64,000 bases of DNA, from NCBI GenBank assembly GCA_900465675.1, contig UBJR01000028.1:173363-237362 (forward strand), given 5' to 3'. The position numbers and the translations under genes were made by a program. The stretch is from Hyphomicrobiales bacterium. Its GTDB lineage: Bacteria > Pseudomonadota > Alphaproteobacteria > Rhizobiales > Rhizobiaceae. The notes beneath the pieces were generated by a model. The model saw only the letters and a program-made list of their open reading frames with translations. It did no database searches and had not been told where the DNA came from. Below, piece after piece: positions 47,774-56,435 of this stretch (the first letter of the stretch is position 1; each line of letters opens with the position of its first letter).

Positions 47774-49105
47774 TTATTCGGCAAAATCCATTTCGGGAGG
47801 CGCGGACTGGAAGAAGCGCGTCAGGTAGGCGAGGTAGCCGATGCCGATCACCAGCCAGATCAGGCCGAGAACCTTGGCATGCTCGTCGAGGTTCCAGAGC
47901 AGGAACAGGTCGCAGACGGCGGCCAGAGCCGGGATGACGAGGCCGACAAGTGCGCCGAGCGGCTTCACCTGCTGGTCACCCTTCATGTAGAGCGCGATGA
48001 CCGAGATGTTGACGGCGGTGAAGGCCAGGAAGGCGCCGAAGTTGATGAAGGAGGTCGAGGTGGTGACGTCCATGGTCAGCGCCAGCAGGCCGACGATGCC
48101 GACGAGGATCAGGTTGATGATGGGCGTGTGCCACTTCGGATGCAGGCTACCAAAGATCGATGAGGGCAGCACGTTGTCGCGGCCCATGGCAAACAGCAGG
48201 CGGCCGACACTTGCCTGAGCGGCGAGACCCGAAGTGAACTGGGCGACGACCAGCGTTGCGAGGAAGATGGTGACGAAGACGTCGCCGCCGATCATCTTGG
48301 CGATTTCGCTGGCAGCGGCATCGACCGAGACGAAGTCCATGCCGGGATGGGCAAGCTGTGTGATGTAGGCAGCCACGACGAAGATGAGGCCACCGGCAAG
48401 GGCGGTGATGAGGATGGCGCGCGGCATGGTGCGTTTGGCATCCTTGGTTTCCTCGGTCAGCGTCGAGACGGCGTCGAAGCCGAGGAAGGAATAGGCGGCG
48501 ATCGCGGCGCCGGCGATCGATGCGGAGAACGGCACGTCGGTCTTGAAGAACGGCGTTGCCGAGACGAGGCCTGCGGGACCGCTGGCGGCCATGACGTAAC
48601 GGGCAGCCAGGAACACGAAGGCAATCAGGACGGCGAGCTGCACCAGCATCAGGATGAAATTGACGCGGTTTGCGAAGGCGATGCCGACGACATTGACCAG
48701 CGTTGTCAGCACGATGAATCCGATGATCCAGACATAGGCCGGGATCGTCGGGAATGCCGAGGTCAGATAGGCGGCGCCGATCAGCCAGATGACCATCGGC
48801 AGGAAGAAGTAATCGAGCAGAACCGCCCAGCCGACGAGGAAGCCGATGCTGGGGCTGATCGAGCGGCGCGCATAGGTGTAGGCGGAGCCGGCAACCGGAT
48901 AGACGCGGGCCATGACGCCGTAGCTGATCGCCGTCAGCAGAATGGCGGCGGCGGCAACGAGATAGGCCATCGCCGTCGTGCCCTGGCTTGCTGCTGCAAG
49001 TGCGCCGAAGGTGCCGAAGACGATCATCGGCGTCATATAGGCCAGGCCGAATAGCACAACGGACCAGAGGCCCAATGCGCGGTCGAGTTTTACTGTGTTG
49101 TTCAT
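47774..49105 (-). CDS. APC-family amino acid/polyamine permease
   Basis: A 443-residue transporter with 12 predicted helices. The APC-type N-terminal motif GLAYMTPMIVFGTFGALAAASQG (in pieces) and the LeuT-like broken first helix are visible, along with YSFLGFDAVSTLTEETKDAKR in helix 6/7, typical of amino-acid and putrescine permeases. Specificity cannot be read. The gene is convergent with the LuxR-type regulator and next to the amidase, so it may import the amide or its product. Its upstream region (49106-49584) is shared with lysC. Confidence 0.9.
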   Translation of the reverse strand: MNNTVKLDRALGLWSVVLFGLAYMTPMIVFGTFGALAAASQGTTAMAYLVAAAAILLTAISYGVMARVYPVAGSAYTYARRSISPSIGFLVGWAVLLDYFFLPMVIWLIGAAYLTSAFPTIPAYVWIIGFIVLTTLVNVVGIAFANRVNFILMLVQLAVLIAFVFLAARYVMAASGPAGLVSATPFFKTDVPFSASIAGAAIAAYSFLGFDAVSTLTEETKDAKRTMPRAILITALAGGLIFVVAAYITQLAHPGMDFVSVDAAASEIAKMIGGDVFVTIFLATLVVAQFTSGLAAQASVGRLLFAMGRDNVLPSSIFGSLHPKWHTPIINLILVGIVGLLALTMDVTTSTSFINFGAFLAFTAVNISVIALYMKGDQQVKPLGALVGLVIPALAAVCDLFLLWNLDEHAKVLGLIWLVIGIGYLAYLTRFFQSAPPEMDFAE

Positions 49106-49584
49106 GTTCCGCCTCCGCGAAGAGTTGTTGATTGATCTTCCCGGGAGCTGCGCAGTGCAATTCTTATAGCTGTTCCGCGCAGGTCACCGCCCGCATTTTT
49201 TATTTATGAAGAAAAGATGAACGAGCGGAGCGGGATCGAACATAACCCCAAGGTGTTATGAAGAGCGGCCGTAAAAGACGCCTGCGGGCCCTTCGAAATG
49301 CCTGTCCGGCTCATGATCGAAAACTTTGCGCCACCGTACCGCCAATCGCCTGAAGGCGACCTTGCCACCCCCCTGCAAAGCCGCTAAGAGACGCCGCAAC
49401 TTGAGCCCTTGGGCGCCAAGGCTTCAGAAGCGTTCCAGAACTCCCAATTCGAGCGCTCCGGCCTGCGGTCCGACTGGCTTTGGATGCCGGGTCTGGCGAT
49501 CGTCTCTCCCGGTGGTTTGTCAATGGCGCGCGAGCTTCCGGAAAATCCCGATCCGGTATCAGGCGCTGGCTGTGGTAGAGGCTT
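49106..49584. other. Intergenic region of 479 bp between the permease gene and lysC
   Basis: Holds the divergent promoters for the permease (minus) and lysC (plus). I see no tRNA, no recognisable riboswitch and no repeat longer than short GC-rich palindromes. One open frame of 159 codons runs through here into lysC (49326-49805) but overlaps lysC in another frame and has no family resemblance. The length is unusual for this gene-dense window, and a lysine-responsive leader cannot be excluded, but no standard lysine riboswitch motif is evident. Confidence 0.6.
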
Positions 49585-50859
49585 ATGGCACGCATCGTTA
49601 TGAAATTCGGCGGAACATCCGTCGCCGATCTGGACCGCATCAAGAACGTTGCCCGCCATGTGAAACGCGAAGTCGACGCGGGCCACGAGGTCGCGGTCGT
49701 CGTTTCAGCGATGTCGGGCAAGACCAACGAGCTGGTCGGCTGGGTGCAGAACATGCCGAAAGTCGTCGGCGCCAACTCGCCATTCTACGATGCGCGCGAA
49801 TATGATGCCGTTGTTGCTTCGGGCGAGCAGGTGACCGCCGGTCTGCTGGCGATCGCGCTGCAGGCCATGGACATCAATGCGCGCTCCTGGCAGGGCTGGC
49901 AGATCGCCATCCGCACGGACAATGCCCATGGCGCCGCCCGCATCCAGGAAATCGACGGTGCGGATATCGTCAAGCGCATGGGCGAGGGACAGGTTGCCGT
50001 CATCGCCGGCTTCCAGGGTATCGGCCCCGATAATCGCATCGCAACGCTCGGCCGCGGCGGTTCTGATACCTCTGCCGTTGCCGTTGCCGCGGCGTTGAAG
50101 GCTGACCGCTGCGATATTTATACCGACGTCGATGGCGTCTACACGACCGATCCGCGCATAGTGCCGCAGGCGCGCCGCCTGAAGAAGATCGCCTTCGAGG
50201 AAATGCTCGAAATGGCATCGCTCGGCGCCAAGGTTTTGCAGGTTCGCTCGGTCGAGCTTGCCATGGTGCACAAGGTTCGTACCTTCGTGCGCTCTTCTTT
50301 CGAAGATCCCGATGCTCCGGGCATGGGTGATTTCTTGAATCCGCCCGGAACGCTGATTTGTGACGAGGATGAAATCGTGGAACAGGAAGTAGTCACCGGC
50401 ATCGCCTATGCCAAGGATGAAGCTCAGATCTCGCTTCGCCGTCTTGCCGACCGGCCGGGCGTTTCCGCCGCGATCTTCGGACCGCTGGCCGAGAACCACA
50501 TCAATGTCGACATGATCGTCCAGAATATTTCCGAGGACGGTTCGAAGACTGACATGACCTTTACGGTTCCGTCAGGTGATGTCGACAAGGCGATCAAGGT
50601 CCTGTCGGACAACAAGCCGGCTATCGGCTACGACGTCGTGCAGCATGAATCCGGTCTGGTGAAGGTATCCGTCATCGGCATCGGCATGCGTTCGCACGCT
50701 GGCGTTGCCGCAACGGCCTTCCGCGCGCTCGCGGAAAAGGGTATCAACATCAAGGCGATCACCACGTCGGAGATCAAGATTTCTATCCTGATCGACGGTC
50801 CGTATGCGGAACTCGCTGTCAGAACTTTGCATTCCTGCTACGGTCTGGATAAGAATTGA
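49585..50859 (+). CDS. lysC: Aspartate kinase
   Basis: The first enzyme of the aspartate family pathway, phosphorylating aspartate for lysine, methionine and threonine. The 424-residue product begins MARIVMKFGGTSVAD, with the kinase motif KFGGTS at residues 7-12, a second nucleotide-binding region with GRGGSDTSAVAVAAAL and the two C-terminal ACT domains (from about residue 265) that bind lysine or threonine for feedback control. Length and layout are of the alpha-subunit type. It is followed by ptsP after 92 bp and then by prfA-prmC. Confidence 0.95.
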   Translation: MARIVMKFGGTSVADLDRIKNVARHVKREVDAGHEVAVVVSAMSGKTNELVGWVQNMPKVVGANSPFYDAREYDAVVASGEQVTAGLLAIALQAMDINARSWQGWQIAIRTDNAHGAARIQEIDGADIVKRMGEGQVAVIAGFQGIGPDNRIATLGRGGSDTSAVAVAAALKADRCDIYTDVDGVYTTDPRIVPQARRLKKIAFEEMLEMASLGAKVLQVRSVELAMVHKVRTFVRSSFEDPDAPGMGDFLNPPGTLICDEDEIVEQEVVTGIAYAKDEAQISLRRLADRPGVSAAIFGPLAENHINVDMIVQNISEDGSKTDMTFTVPSGDVDKAIKVLSDNKPAIGYDVVQHESGLVKVSVIGIGMRSHAGVAATAFRALAEKGINIKAITTSEIKISILIDGPYAELAVRTLHSCYGLDKN

Positions 50860-50895
50860 TTCCCAGCGGGCGGGCCGCCCCTTCGAGATGAAGAG

Positions 50896-50920
50896 ATGCG
50901 GCCGGTTCTGCTGGCCGCAT
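50896..50920 (+). terminator. Hairpin between lysC and ptsP
   Basis: ATGCGGCC (50896-50903) pairs with GGCCGCAT (50913-50920), loop of 9. The tail is TAGGCGTTTGTTT, which is weakly T-rich. It may end some lysC transcripts, leaving ptsP on its own promoter, or act as an attenuator in a longer operon. Confidence 0.35.
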
Positions 50921-50951
50921 TAGGCGTTTGTTTCGGGGAGCTTGAGACGCA

Positions 50952-53219
50952 ATGAGAGACCTGTCCGGTGGTCCGCGCGTACTGCTCAAGCGGTTGCGCG
51001 AGTTGATGGCGGAACCGCTGGAGCCGCAGGAGCGACTCGACCGGATCGTTCGCCAGATTGCCGGCAACATGGTTGCCGAGGTCTGCTCGGTCTACGTGCT
51101 GCGTGCCGACGGCGTGCTCGAGCTCTATGCGACCGAAGGTCTGAACAAGGAAGCCGTTCACCTTTCGCAATTGAAGATGGGACAGGGTCTCGTCGGTACG
51201 ATTGCCGCTTCCGCGCAGCCGCTCAATCTTTCCGATGCGCAGTCGCACCCGGCCTTCCGCTACCTGCCGGAAACCGGCGAAGAGATCTATCATTCCTTCC
51301 TTGGTGTGCCGATCCTGAGAACCGGGCGCTCGCTCGGCGTTCTCGTCGTGCAGAACAAGGCCAGCCGCAATTATCGCGACGAAGAGCTGGAAGCGCTGGA
51401 AACGACGGCGATGGTGCTCGCCGAGATGATCGCCACCGGCGAACTCAAGAAGATCACCAAGCCCGGCCTCGAGCTCGACCTGACGCGTGCCGTGACGATC
51501 GACGGCGATACCTATAATGAAGGCATCGGCCTGGGCTACGTCGTGCTGCACGAGCCGCGCATCGTCGTCACCAATCTGCTGAACGAGGATTCGGACAAGG
51601 AAATCCGTCGCCTCGCGGAGTCGATGGGCTCGCTCAGGCTGTCGATCGACGATATGCTGTCGCGCCGTGACGTCTCCATGGAGGGCGAGCACCGCGAGGT
51701 TCTCGAAACCTACCGGATGTTCGCGCATGACCAGGGCTGGGTGCGCAAGCTGGAAGAAGCGATCCGCAACGGCCTGACGGCGGAGGCGGCGGTCGAGAAG
51801 GTGCAATCGGATACCAAGGCGCGGATGATGCGTCTGACCGATCCCTACCTCCGCGAACGGATGCATGATTTTGAGGATCTGGCCAACCGCCTTCTCAGGC
51901 AGCTGACCGGCTATAGCGGCCGGACGACCGCTGACGGCTTCCCGAACGATGCGATCATTTTTGCCCGCGCCATGGGGGCTGCCGAACTACTCGACTATCC
52001 TCGGGCGAACGTTCGCGGTCTCGTGCTGGAAGAGGGCGCGGTGACGAGCCATGTGGTCATCGTTGCACGCGCCATGGGCATTGCTGTCATCGGCCAGGCA
52101 GCGGGCGTCGTTGCGCTCGCTGAAAACGGCGACGCGGCGATCGTCGATGGTGACGAAGGTCATGTTCACCTGCGCCCGATGCAGGACCTGCAGCGCTCTT
52201 ATGAGGAGAAGGTGCGCTTCCGCGCCCGCAAGCAGGAGCAGTTCCGCGCCTTGCGAGCTGTCGAACCCGTCACCAAGGATGGCAAACGCATTGCGCTGCA
52301 GATGAATGCCGGTCTGCTGGTCGATTTGCCGCAGCTGGCAGAATCCGGTGCCGAGGGTATCGGTCTGTTCCGCACCGAGCTGCAGTTCATGATCGCATCG
52401 ACGATGCCGAAGGCGGATGAGCAGGAAACCTTTTACCGCAATGTCCTGAAGCAGGCGGCCGGGCGTCCGGTGACGTTCCGCACGCTCGATATCGGCGGCG
52501 ACAAGGTCGTTCCCTATTTCCGTGGCCACGAGGAAGAAAACCCGGCACTCGGCTGGCGCGCCATCCGTCTGTCGCTTGATCGGCCTGGCCTGCTGCGCAC
52601 GCAGCTTCGCGCCATGCTGAAGGCAGCCGCCGGAACCGAGCTGAAGATCATGGTGCCGATGGTGACCGAGGTTTCGGAGCTGAAGGCAGTCCGCGAGTTG
52701 TTGCAGAAGGAAGTGCAACATCTTTCCCGCTTCGGCCACGGCCTGCCGCGCAAGCTGCAGTTCGGCGCGATGCTGGAGGTTCCGGCGCTGCTCTGGCAGC
52801 TGGATGAGCTGATGGAAGCGGCGGATTTCGTTTCTGTCGGCTCCAATGACCTGTTCCAGTTCTCGATGGCAGTCGACCGCGGCAATGCGCGCGTTTCCGA
52901 CCGTTTCGATACGCTCGGACGTCCGTTCCTGCGGATCCTGCGTGACATCACCCGCGCCGGCGAACGCAACAACACGACCGTGACGCTGTGCGGTGAGCTA
53001 GCCGGCAAGCCGATCTCGGCAATGGCGCTATTGGGGATCGGTTTCCGCTCGGTCTCGATGTCGCCGGCCTCGATCGGGCCGGTGAAGGCGATGCTGCTCG
53101 GGCTCGACGTTTCGGCGCTTTCGAAGCTGATGGACGAGGCGCTCGACGATACGCATGCGACGGAATCCGTGCGCGACATTCTTGTCCGTTTCGCCAGCAG
53201 CCACAATATTCCCCTTTAG
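50952..53219 (+). CDS. ptsP: Nitrogen-PTS enzyme I, phosphoenolpyruvate-protein phosphotransferase
   Basis: A 755-residue PTS-Ntr enzyme I with an N-terminal GAF domain (about residues 20-160) and PEP-utilising enzyme I domains. The phosphorylated His is 367 in GAVTSHVVIVARAMGIAVI, and PEP-binding blocks GIGLFRTELQFM and TLDIGGDK-type sequences follow. It passes phosphate to NPr and then to EIIA-Ntr, coupling nitrogen and potassium status to metabolism. GAF sensing of glutamine is known in other alphaproteobacteria. It lies between lysC and prfA, 28 bp upstream of prfA. Confidence 0.94.
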   Translation: MRDLSGGPRVLLKRLRELMAEPLEPQERLDRIVRQIAGNMVAEVCSVYVLRADGVLELYATEGLNKEAVHLSQLKMGQGLVGTIAASAQPLNLSDAQSHPAFRYLPETGEEIYHSFLGVPILRTGRSLGVLVVQNKASRNYRDEELEALETTAMVLAEMIATGELKKITKPGLELDLTRAVTIDGDTYNEGIGLGYVVLHEPRIVVTNLLNEDSDKEIRRLAESMGSLRLSIDDMLSRRDVSMEGEHREVLETYRMFAHDQGWVRKLEEAIRNGLTAEAAVEKVQSDTKARMMRLTDPYLRERMHDFEDLANRLLRQLTGYSGRTTADGFPNDAIIFARAMGAAELLDYPRANVRGLVLEEGAVTSHVVIVARAMGIAVIGQAAGVVALAENGDAAIVDGDEGHVHLRPMQDLQRSYEEKVRFRARKQEQFRALRAVEPVTKDGKRIALQMNAGLLVDLPQLAESGAEGIGLFRTELQFMIASTMPKADEQETFYRNVLKQAAGRPVTFRTLDIGGDKVVPYFRGHEEENPALGWRAIRLSLDRPGLLRTQLRAMLKAAAGTELKIMVPMVTEVSELKAVRELLQKEVQHLSRFGHGLPRKLQFGAMLEVPALLWQLDELMEAADFVSVGSNDLFQFSMAVDRGNARVSDRFDTLGRPFLRILRDITRAGERNNTTVTLCGELAGKPISAMALLGIGFRSVSMSPASIGPVKAMLLGLDVSALSKLMDEALDDTHATESVRDILVRFASSHNIPL

Positions 53220-53247
53220 ACAACGATAAGAAGAATTGGAGTGAAGG

Positions 53248-54327
53248 GTGGCGAAGCTTCCCCTGGAAAAGATGCGCGAGCTGGAACGCCGCTTCGGCGA
53301 GATCGAAGCGCGCATGTCCGCCGGTCCTGCGGCCGACGTCTATGTGAAGCTCGCCTCCGAATATTCCGAGCTGCAGCCCGTGGTCGGCAAGATCCGCGCC
53401 TATCAGAAGGCGGTGGATGAATTTGCCGATCTGGAAGTGCTGCTAGAGGACAAGTCTGTCGATCGCGATATGCGCGAACTCGCCGAGCTTGAATATCCCG
53501 ATGTGAAGGAGCGGATCGAGGGGCTGGAGCAGGAGATCCAGATCCTGCTGCTGCCTAAGGACGCAGCCGACGAGAAGAGTGCCATCCTGGAAATCCGTGC
53601 CGGAACCGGTGGTTCCGAAGCTGCGCTTTTCGCCGGCGATCTGTTCCGCATGTACGAGCGCTTTGCGGCTGCCAATGGCTGGAAGGTCGAGGTCCTGTCG
53701 TCGAGCGAGGGTGAAGCTGGCGGCTTCAAGGAAATCATCGCGACGATCACCGGCCGTGGCGTGTTCGCCAAGCTGAAATTCGAATCCGGCGTACACCGTG
53801 TCCAGCGCGTGCCGGAGACGGAAGCAGGCGGGCGTATCCACACCTCGGCCGCGACAGTAGCGGTTCTGCCGGAGGCCGAGGAGATCGACATCGAAATCCG
53901 GGCGGAAGATATCCGCATCGATACGATGCGCTCGTCGGGTGCCGGCGGCCAGCACGTCAACACGACGGACTCTGCGGTGCGCATCACGCACCTGCCGACC
54001 GGTATCGTCGTCACCAGTTCCGAGAAGTCGCAGCACCAGAACCGGGCGAAAGCGATGCAGGTACTTCGGTCGCGTCTCTACGACGCCGAGCGGCAGAGGG
54101 CCGACAGCGAGCGTTCTGCCGACCGGAAGAGCCAGGTGGGCTCGGGCGACCGCTCCGAACGCATCCGAACCTACAATTTCCCGCAGGGCCGCATCACCGA
54201 TCACCGCATCAACCTGACGCTCTACAAGCTTGATCGGATGATGGTCGGCGAGATCGACGAAGTCGTCGATGCGTTGCTGGCCGACTATCAGGCAAGCCAG
54301 CTCGCCAGCCTCGGCGAACAGCAATGA
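53248..54327 (+). CDS. prfA: Peptide chain release factor 1
   Basis: RF1, recognising UAA and UAG. The 359-residue product starts with GTG at 53248 (VAKLPLEKMRELERRF). The tripeptide anticodon PxT is Pro189-Glu190-Thr191 in RVPETEAGGR, and the catalytic GGQ is residues 233-235 in SSGAGGQHVN. The Gln side chain is methylated by PrmC, encoded directly downstream with a 4-bp ATGA overlap. It lies 28 bp after ptsP, likely in the same transcript. The C-terminus ends in ASLGEQQ. Confidence 0.96.
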   Translation: MAKLPLEKMRELERRFGEIEARMSAGPAADVYVKLASEYSELQPVVGKIRAYQKAVDEFADLEVLLEDKSVDRDMRELAELEYPDVKERIEGLEQEIQILLLPKDAADEKSAILEIRAGTGGSEAALFAGDLFRMYERFAAANGWKVEVLSSSEGEAGGFKEIIATITGRGVFAKLKFESGVHRVQRVPETEAGGRIHTSAATVAVLPEAEEIDIEIRAEDIRIDTMRSSGAGGQHVNTTDSAVRITHLPTGIVVTSSEKSQHQNRAKAMQVLRSRLYDAERQRADSERSADRKSQVGSGDRSERIRTYNFPQGRITDHRINLTLYKLDRMMVGEIDEVVDALLADYQASQLASLGEQQ

Positions 54328-55196
54328 CGGCAAGCGGGCGAACGGTTTCGGCGGTTCTTTCCGAAGCCCGCCGCCGCTTCACGGAAGCCGGGATCGCCGA
54401 TCCCGCAACGGATGCCCGTCTGCTCGTGGCCGGATTGCTCGGCCTTTCGGCGACGGAAATGCTGACGCGGGCGAACGAGGCTCCGGCGAACGACAGGATT
54501 GCGGCGATCGACGCCGCCATCGAGCGGCGGCTGCAGCACGAACCCGTTCATCGTATTCTCGGCGAGCGTGAATTCTACGGCCTGCCGCTGTCGCTGTCGG
54601 CAGGCACACTGGAGCCGCGGCCGGATACCGAAATCCTTGTCGACGTGATGCTTCCCTATTTGAGAAACCTTGCAAGTTCGGGCGCGGATCTCCATATCCT
54701 TGATATAGGCACAGGAACGGGGGCGATCTGTCTGGCGCTTTTGAGCGAACTCCCGCAAGCCAAGGGAATTGGCAGCGACATCTCCTCCGATGCACTGGCA
54801 ACGGCAAAAGCCAATGCCGAAAGAAACGGGCTTCAGGAACGATTCGAGGCTTTGCAATCCAGCTGGTTCGAGAACGTCGAAGGACGCTTTCATGCGATCG
54901 TCTCAAATCCGCCCTATATTGCTTCCAAGGTCGTTCACGATCTCGCGCCCGAAGTGACGAAATTTGATCCTGCGGCCGCTTTGGATGGCGGTCCGGATGG
55001 GCTTGACGCCTACAGAGCGATAGCCAAGGATGCAGCGAGGTTCTTGCGGCCAGACGGTATCGTCGGACTGGAGATCGGATACGATCAGCGGGACGACGTC
55101 ACTGCGGTTTTTGAAGCTGCAGGCTTCCAGCGTCTCGCGTCCGTCAAAGATTACGGCCAGAATGACCGGGTGCTCGTGTTCGCACTCAATGTCTGA
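54324..55196 (+). CDS. prmC: Release factor glutamine N5-methyltransferase
   Basis: PrmC methylates the GGQ glutamine of RF1 and RF2. The 290-residue product has the SAM loop LDIGTGTGAICLAL (residues 126-139) and the catalytic NPPY motif (195-198) in IVSNPPYIASKV. It starts with ATG at 54324, overlapping the prfA stop by 4 bp, so translation of the pair is coupled. The N-terminal substrate domain begins MTASGRTVSAVLSEARRRF. A 337-bp gap follows before the DUF4167 gene. Confidence 0.95.
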   Translation: MTASGRTVSAVLSEARRRFTEAGIADPATDARLLVAGLLGLSATEMLTRANEAPANDRIAAIDAAIERRLQHEPVHRILGEREFYGLPLSLSAGTLEPRPDTEILVDVMLPYLRNLASSGADLHILDIGTGTGAICLALLSELPQAKGIGSDISSDALATAKANAERNGLQERFEALQSSWFENVEGRFHAIVSNPPYIASKVVHDLAPEVTKFDPAAALDGGPDGLDAYRAIAKDAARFLRPDGIVGLEIGYDQRDDVTAVFEAAGFQRLASVKDYGQNDRVLVFALNV

Positions 55197-55533
55197 GCGA
55201 CAAATTGCAGCATTAAACAGGACGATATTGCTATTGCGAAGAAAAGGCTTGGATTTCCCCGGGAAGCAAGATAGGTTGCGCTCACGCGTTGGGCACCCAA
55301 GAAGGAACGAAGATTCGTTCGGTACTTGGTCAGCCTCGGGGGTCCACTCTTTTAAACGAGAGTTTCAAAGGTTGAACACGACCCAATGCGTGAATCAGTC
55401 AATATGACTTGAGAACAAGCGGCAGGTCGGCGCGAAGGCGCATCATGCTTGCGGCACGAAAGCTCTGACCGGTTTCCGGCATTGCGGTCGGTGCCTTAAC
55501 TCCACACAAACAGAGAATTCAGGTGAACGATCG
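55197..55533. other. Intergenic region of 337 bp between prmC and the DUF4167 gene
   Basis: No gene of convincing length is seen. The region is somewhat more A+T-rich than its neighbours and has a small inverted repeat, ACTCT ... AGAGT, near 55347-55364. It probably holds the promoter and a long leader for the DUF4167 gene, ending in AATTCAGGTGAACGATCG just before its ATG. No riboswitch or small RNA is recognised. Confidence 0.5.
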
Positions 55534-56301
55534 ATGAGGCCAGGACAGCAGAACAAGCGCGGTCGAGGGCGTGGCAGCAACAACAATGGCGGCGGCGGAA
55601 GCAACAATAACAACAACTTCAACCGCAAGGGTGGCAATCCGCTGACACGGACCTACGACAGCTCGGGTCCGGACGTAAAGGTTCGCGGTACCGCCCAGAA
55701 CATTGCTGAAAAATATGCTCAGCTCGCCCGTGATGCCCAGAGCTCCGGCGATCGCGTCATGGCCGAGAACTATCTTCAGCATGCCGAGCATTATAACCGC
55801 ATCATCGCGAGTGCTCAGGCGCAGATGCAGGAGCGCTTCCAGCGCGACGAGCGCGGCGAATACCAGGACGGCGCCGAGAATGGCGACGATTCGGATGGCG
55901 ATAACGACGATGTCGTCGTTGTTCAGCCGCCCCGCGATCAGCAGCAGCCGCGCGAACAGCATCAGCAGCGTGAACAGCGCGAGCCCCGTGAACAACGCGA
56001 ACCTCGTGAACCCCGCGAGCAGCGGGAGCCCCGGGAACCGCGCGCCGAACGTGAGCCGCGCCGCGAAGCGCCGGCTCCGGCCGTCGCTGCCGAGGTTATC
56101 GACGGCACGGGTCCGCAGCCTGAGATCGAGGGCATTCCTGTCGAGGTTTCGATGGAAGAGGAAGGCGGCCAGTCGAGCGAGCGCCAGCCGCGCCGCCGCA
56201 GCACCGGCAGCCGCCCCCGTCGTCCGCGCCGCGCCAGCGGTGAGGGTGAAGGCGAGGCCGCAGCCGACGCTCCCGCACTGGCTGACGCCGCTTCGGAATA
56301 A
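55534..56301 (+). CDS. DUF4167 domain protein with charged repeat tail
   Basis: A 255-residue protein with three parts. The N-terminus (residues 1-34) is rich in Arg, Gly and Asn with runs such as NNNGGGG, likely disordered and RNA-binding. Residues about 36-104 form the DUF4167 domain (LTRTYDSSGPDVKVRGTA and IAEKYAQLARDAQSSGDRV). The C-terminal half is disordered, with an acidic stretch, an Arg-Glu-Gln-Pro repeat (139-178), and basic RRRS and RPRR stretches. DUF4167 is alphaproteobacterial and its function is unknown. A ribosome-binding site AGGTGA lies 9 bases before the ATG. A clear terminator follows. It is downstream of prmC. Confidence 0.85.
   Translation: MRPGQQNKRGRGRGSNNNGGGGSNNNNNFNRKGGNPLTRTYDSSGPDVKVRGTAQNIAEKYAQLARDAQSSGDRVMAENYLQHAEHYNRIIASAQAQMQERFQRDERGEYQDGAENGDDSDGDNDDVVVVQPPRDQQQPREQHQQREQREPREQREPREPREQREPREPRAEREPRREAPAPAVAAEVIDGTGPQPEIEGIPVEVSMEEEGGQSSERQPRRRSTGSRPRRPRRASGEGEGEAAADAPALADAASE
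55948..56067 (+). repeat. Coding microsatellite-like REPREQ repeat in the DUF4167 gene
   Basis: About 120 bp encode near-repeats of R-E-Q and R-E-P (residues 139-178) built from CGCGAACAG, CGTGAACAA and CGCGAGCCC-type units. The DNA repeats are imperfect because synonymous codons vary. Their number is likely to vary between strains. Confidence 0.7.
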
Positions 56302-56323
56302 GCATTTCTGCTAATGGAATAAG

Positions 56324-56350
56324 AAAGGCCGCCTTGAGGGCGGCCTTTTT
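56324..56350 (+). terminator. Rho-independent terminator after the DUF4167 gene
   Basis: AAAGGCCGCC (56324-56333) pairs with GGCGGCCTTT (56339-56348), loop TTGAG, and is followed by TT. It lies 23 bp past the stop at 56301 and cleanly ends the transcript. Confidence 0.8.
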
Positions 56351-56435
56351 CGTTGAGGCGTCCCGTTCTGGAAAGCGATCGAGGCATTGAGGAAGAATGT
56401 CCGCGGTGGCCGACGAATTTGCCGCGGTTGTCGCA

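Noticed and set aside
49326..49805. A 159-codon frame crossing the lysC start
   Set aside because: It overlaps lysC in another frame and resembles no protein.
55948..56067. Short repeats resembling a CRISPR or tandem array
   Set aside because: They are in-frame codons for a charged repeat in one protein, with no regular spacers, so not CRISPR.
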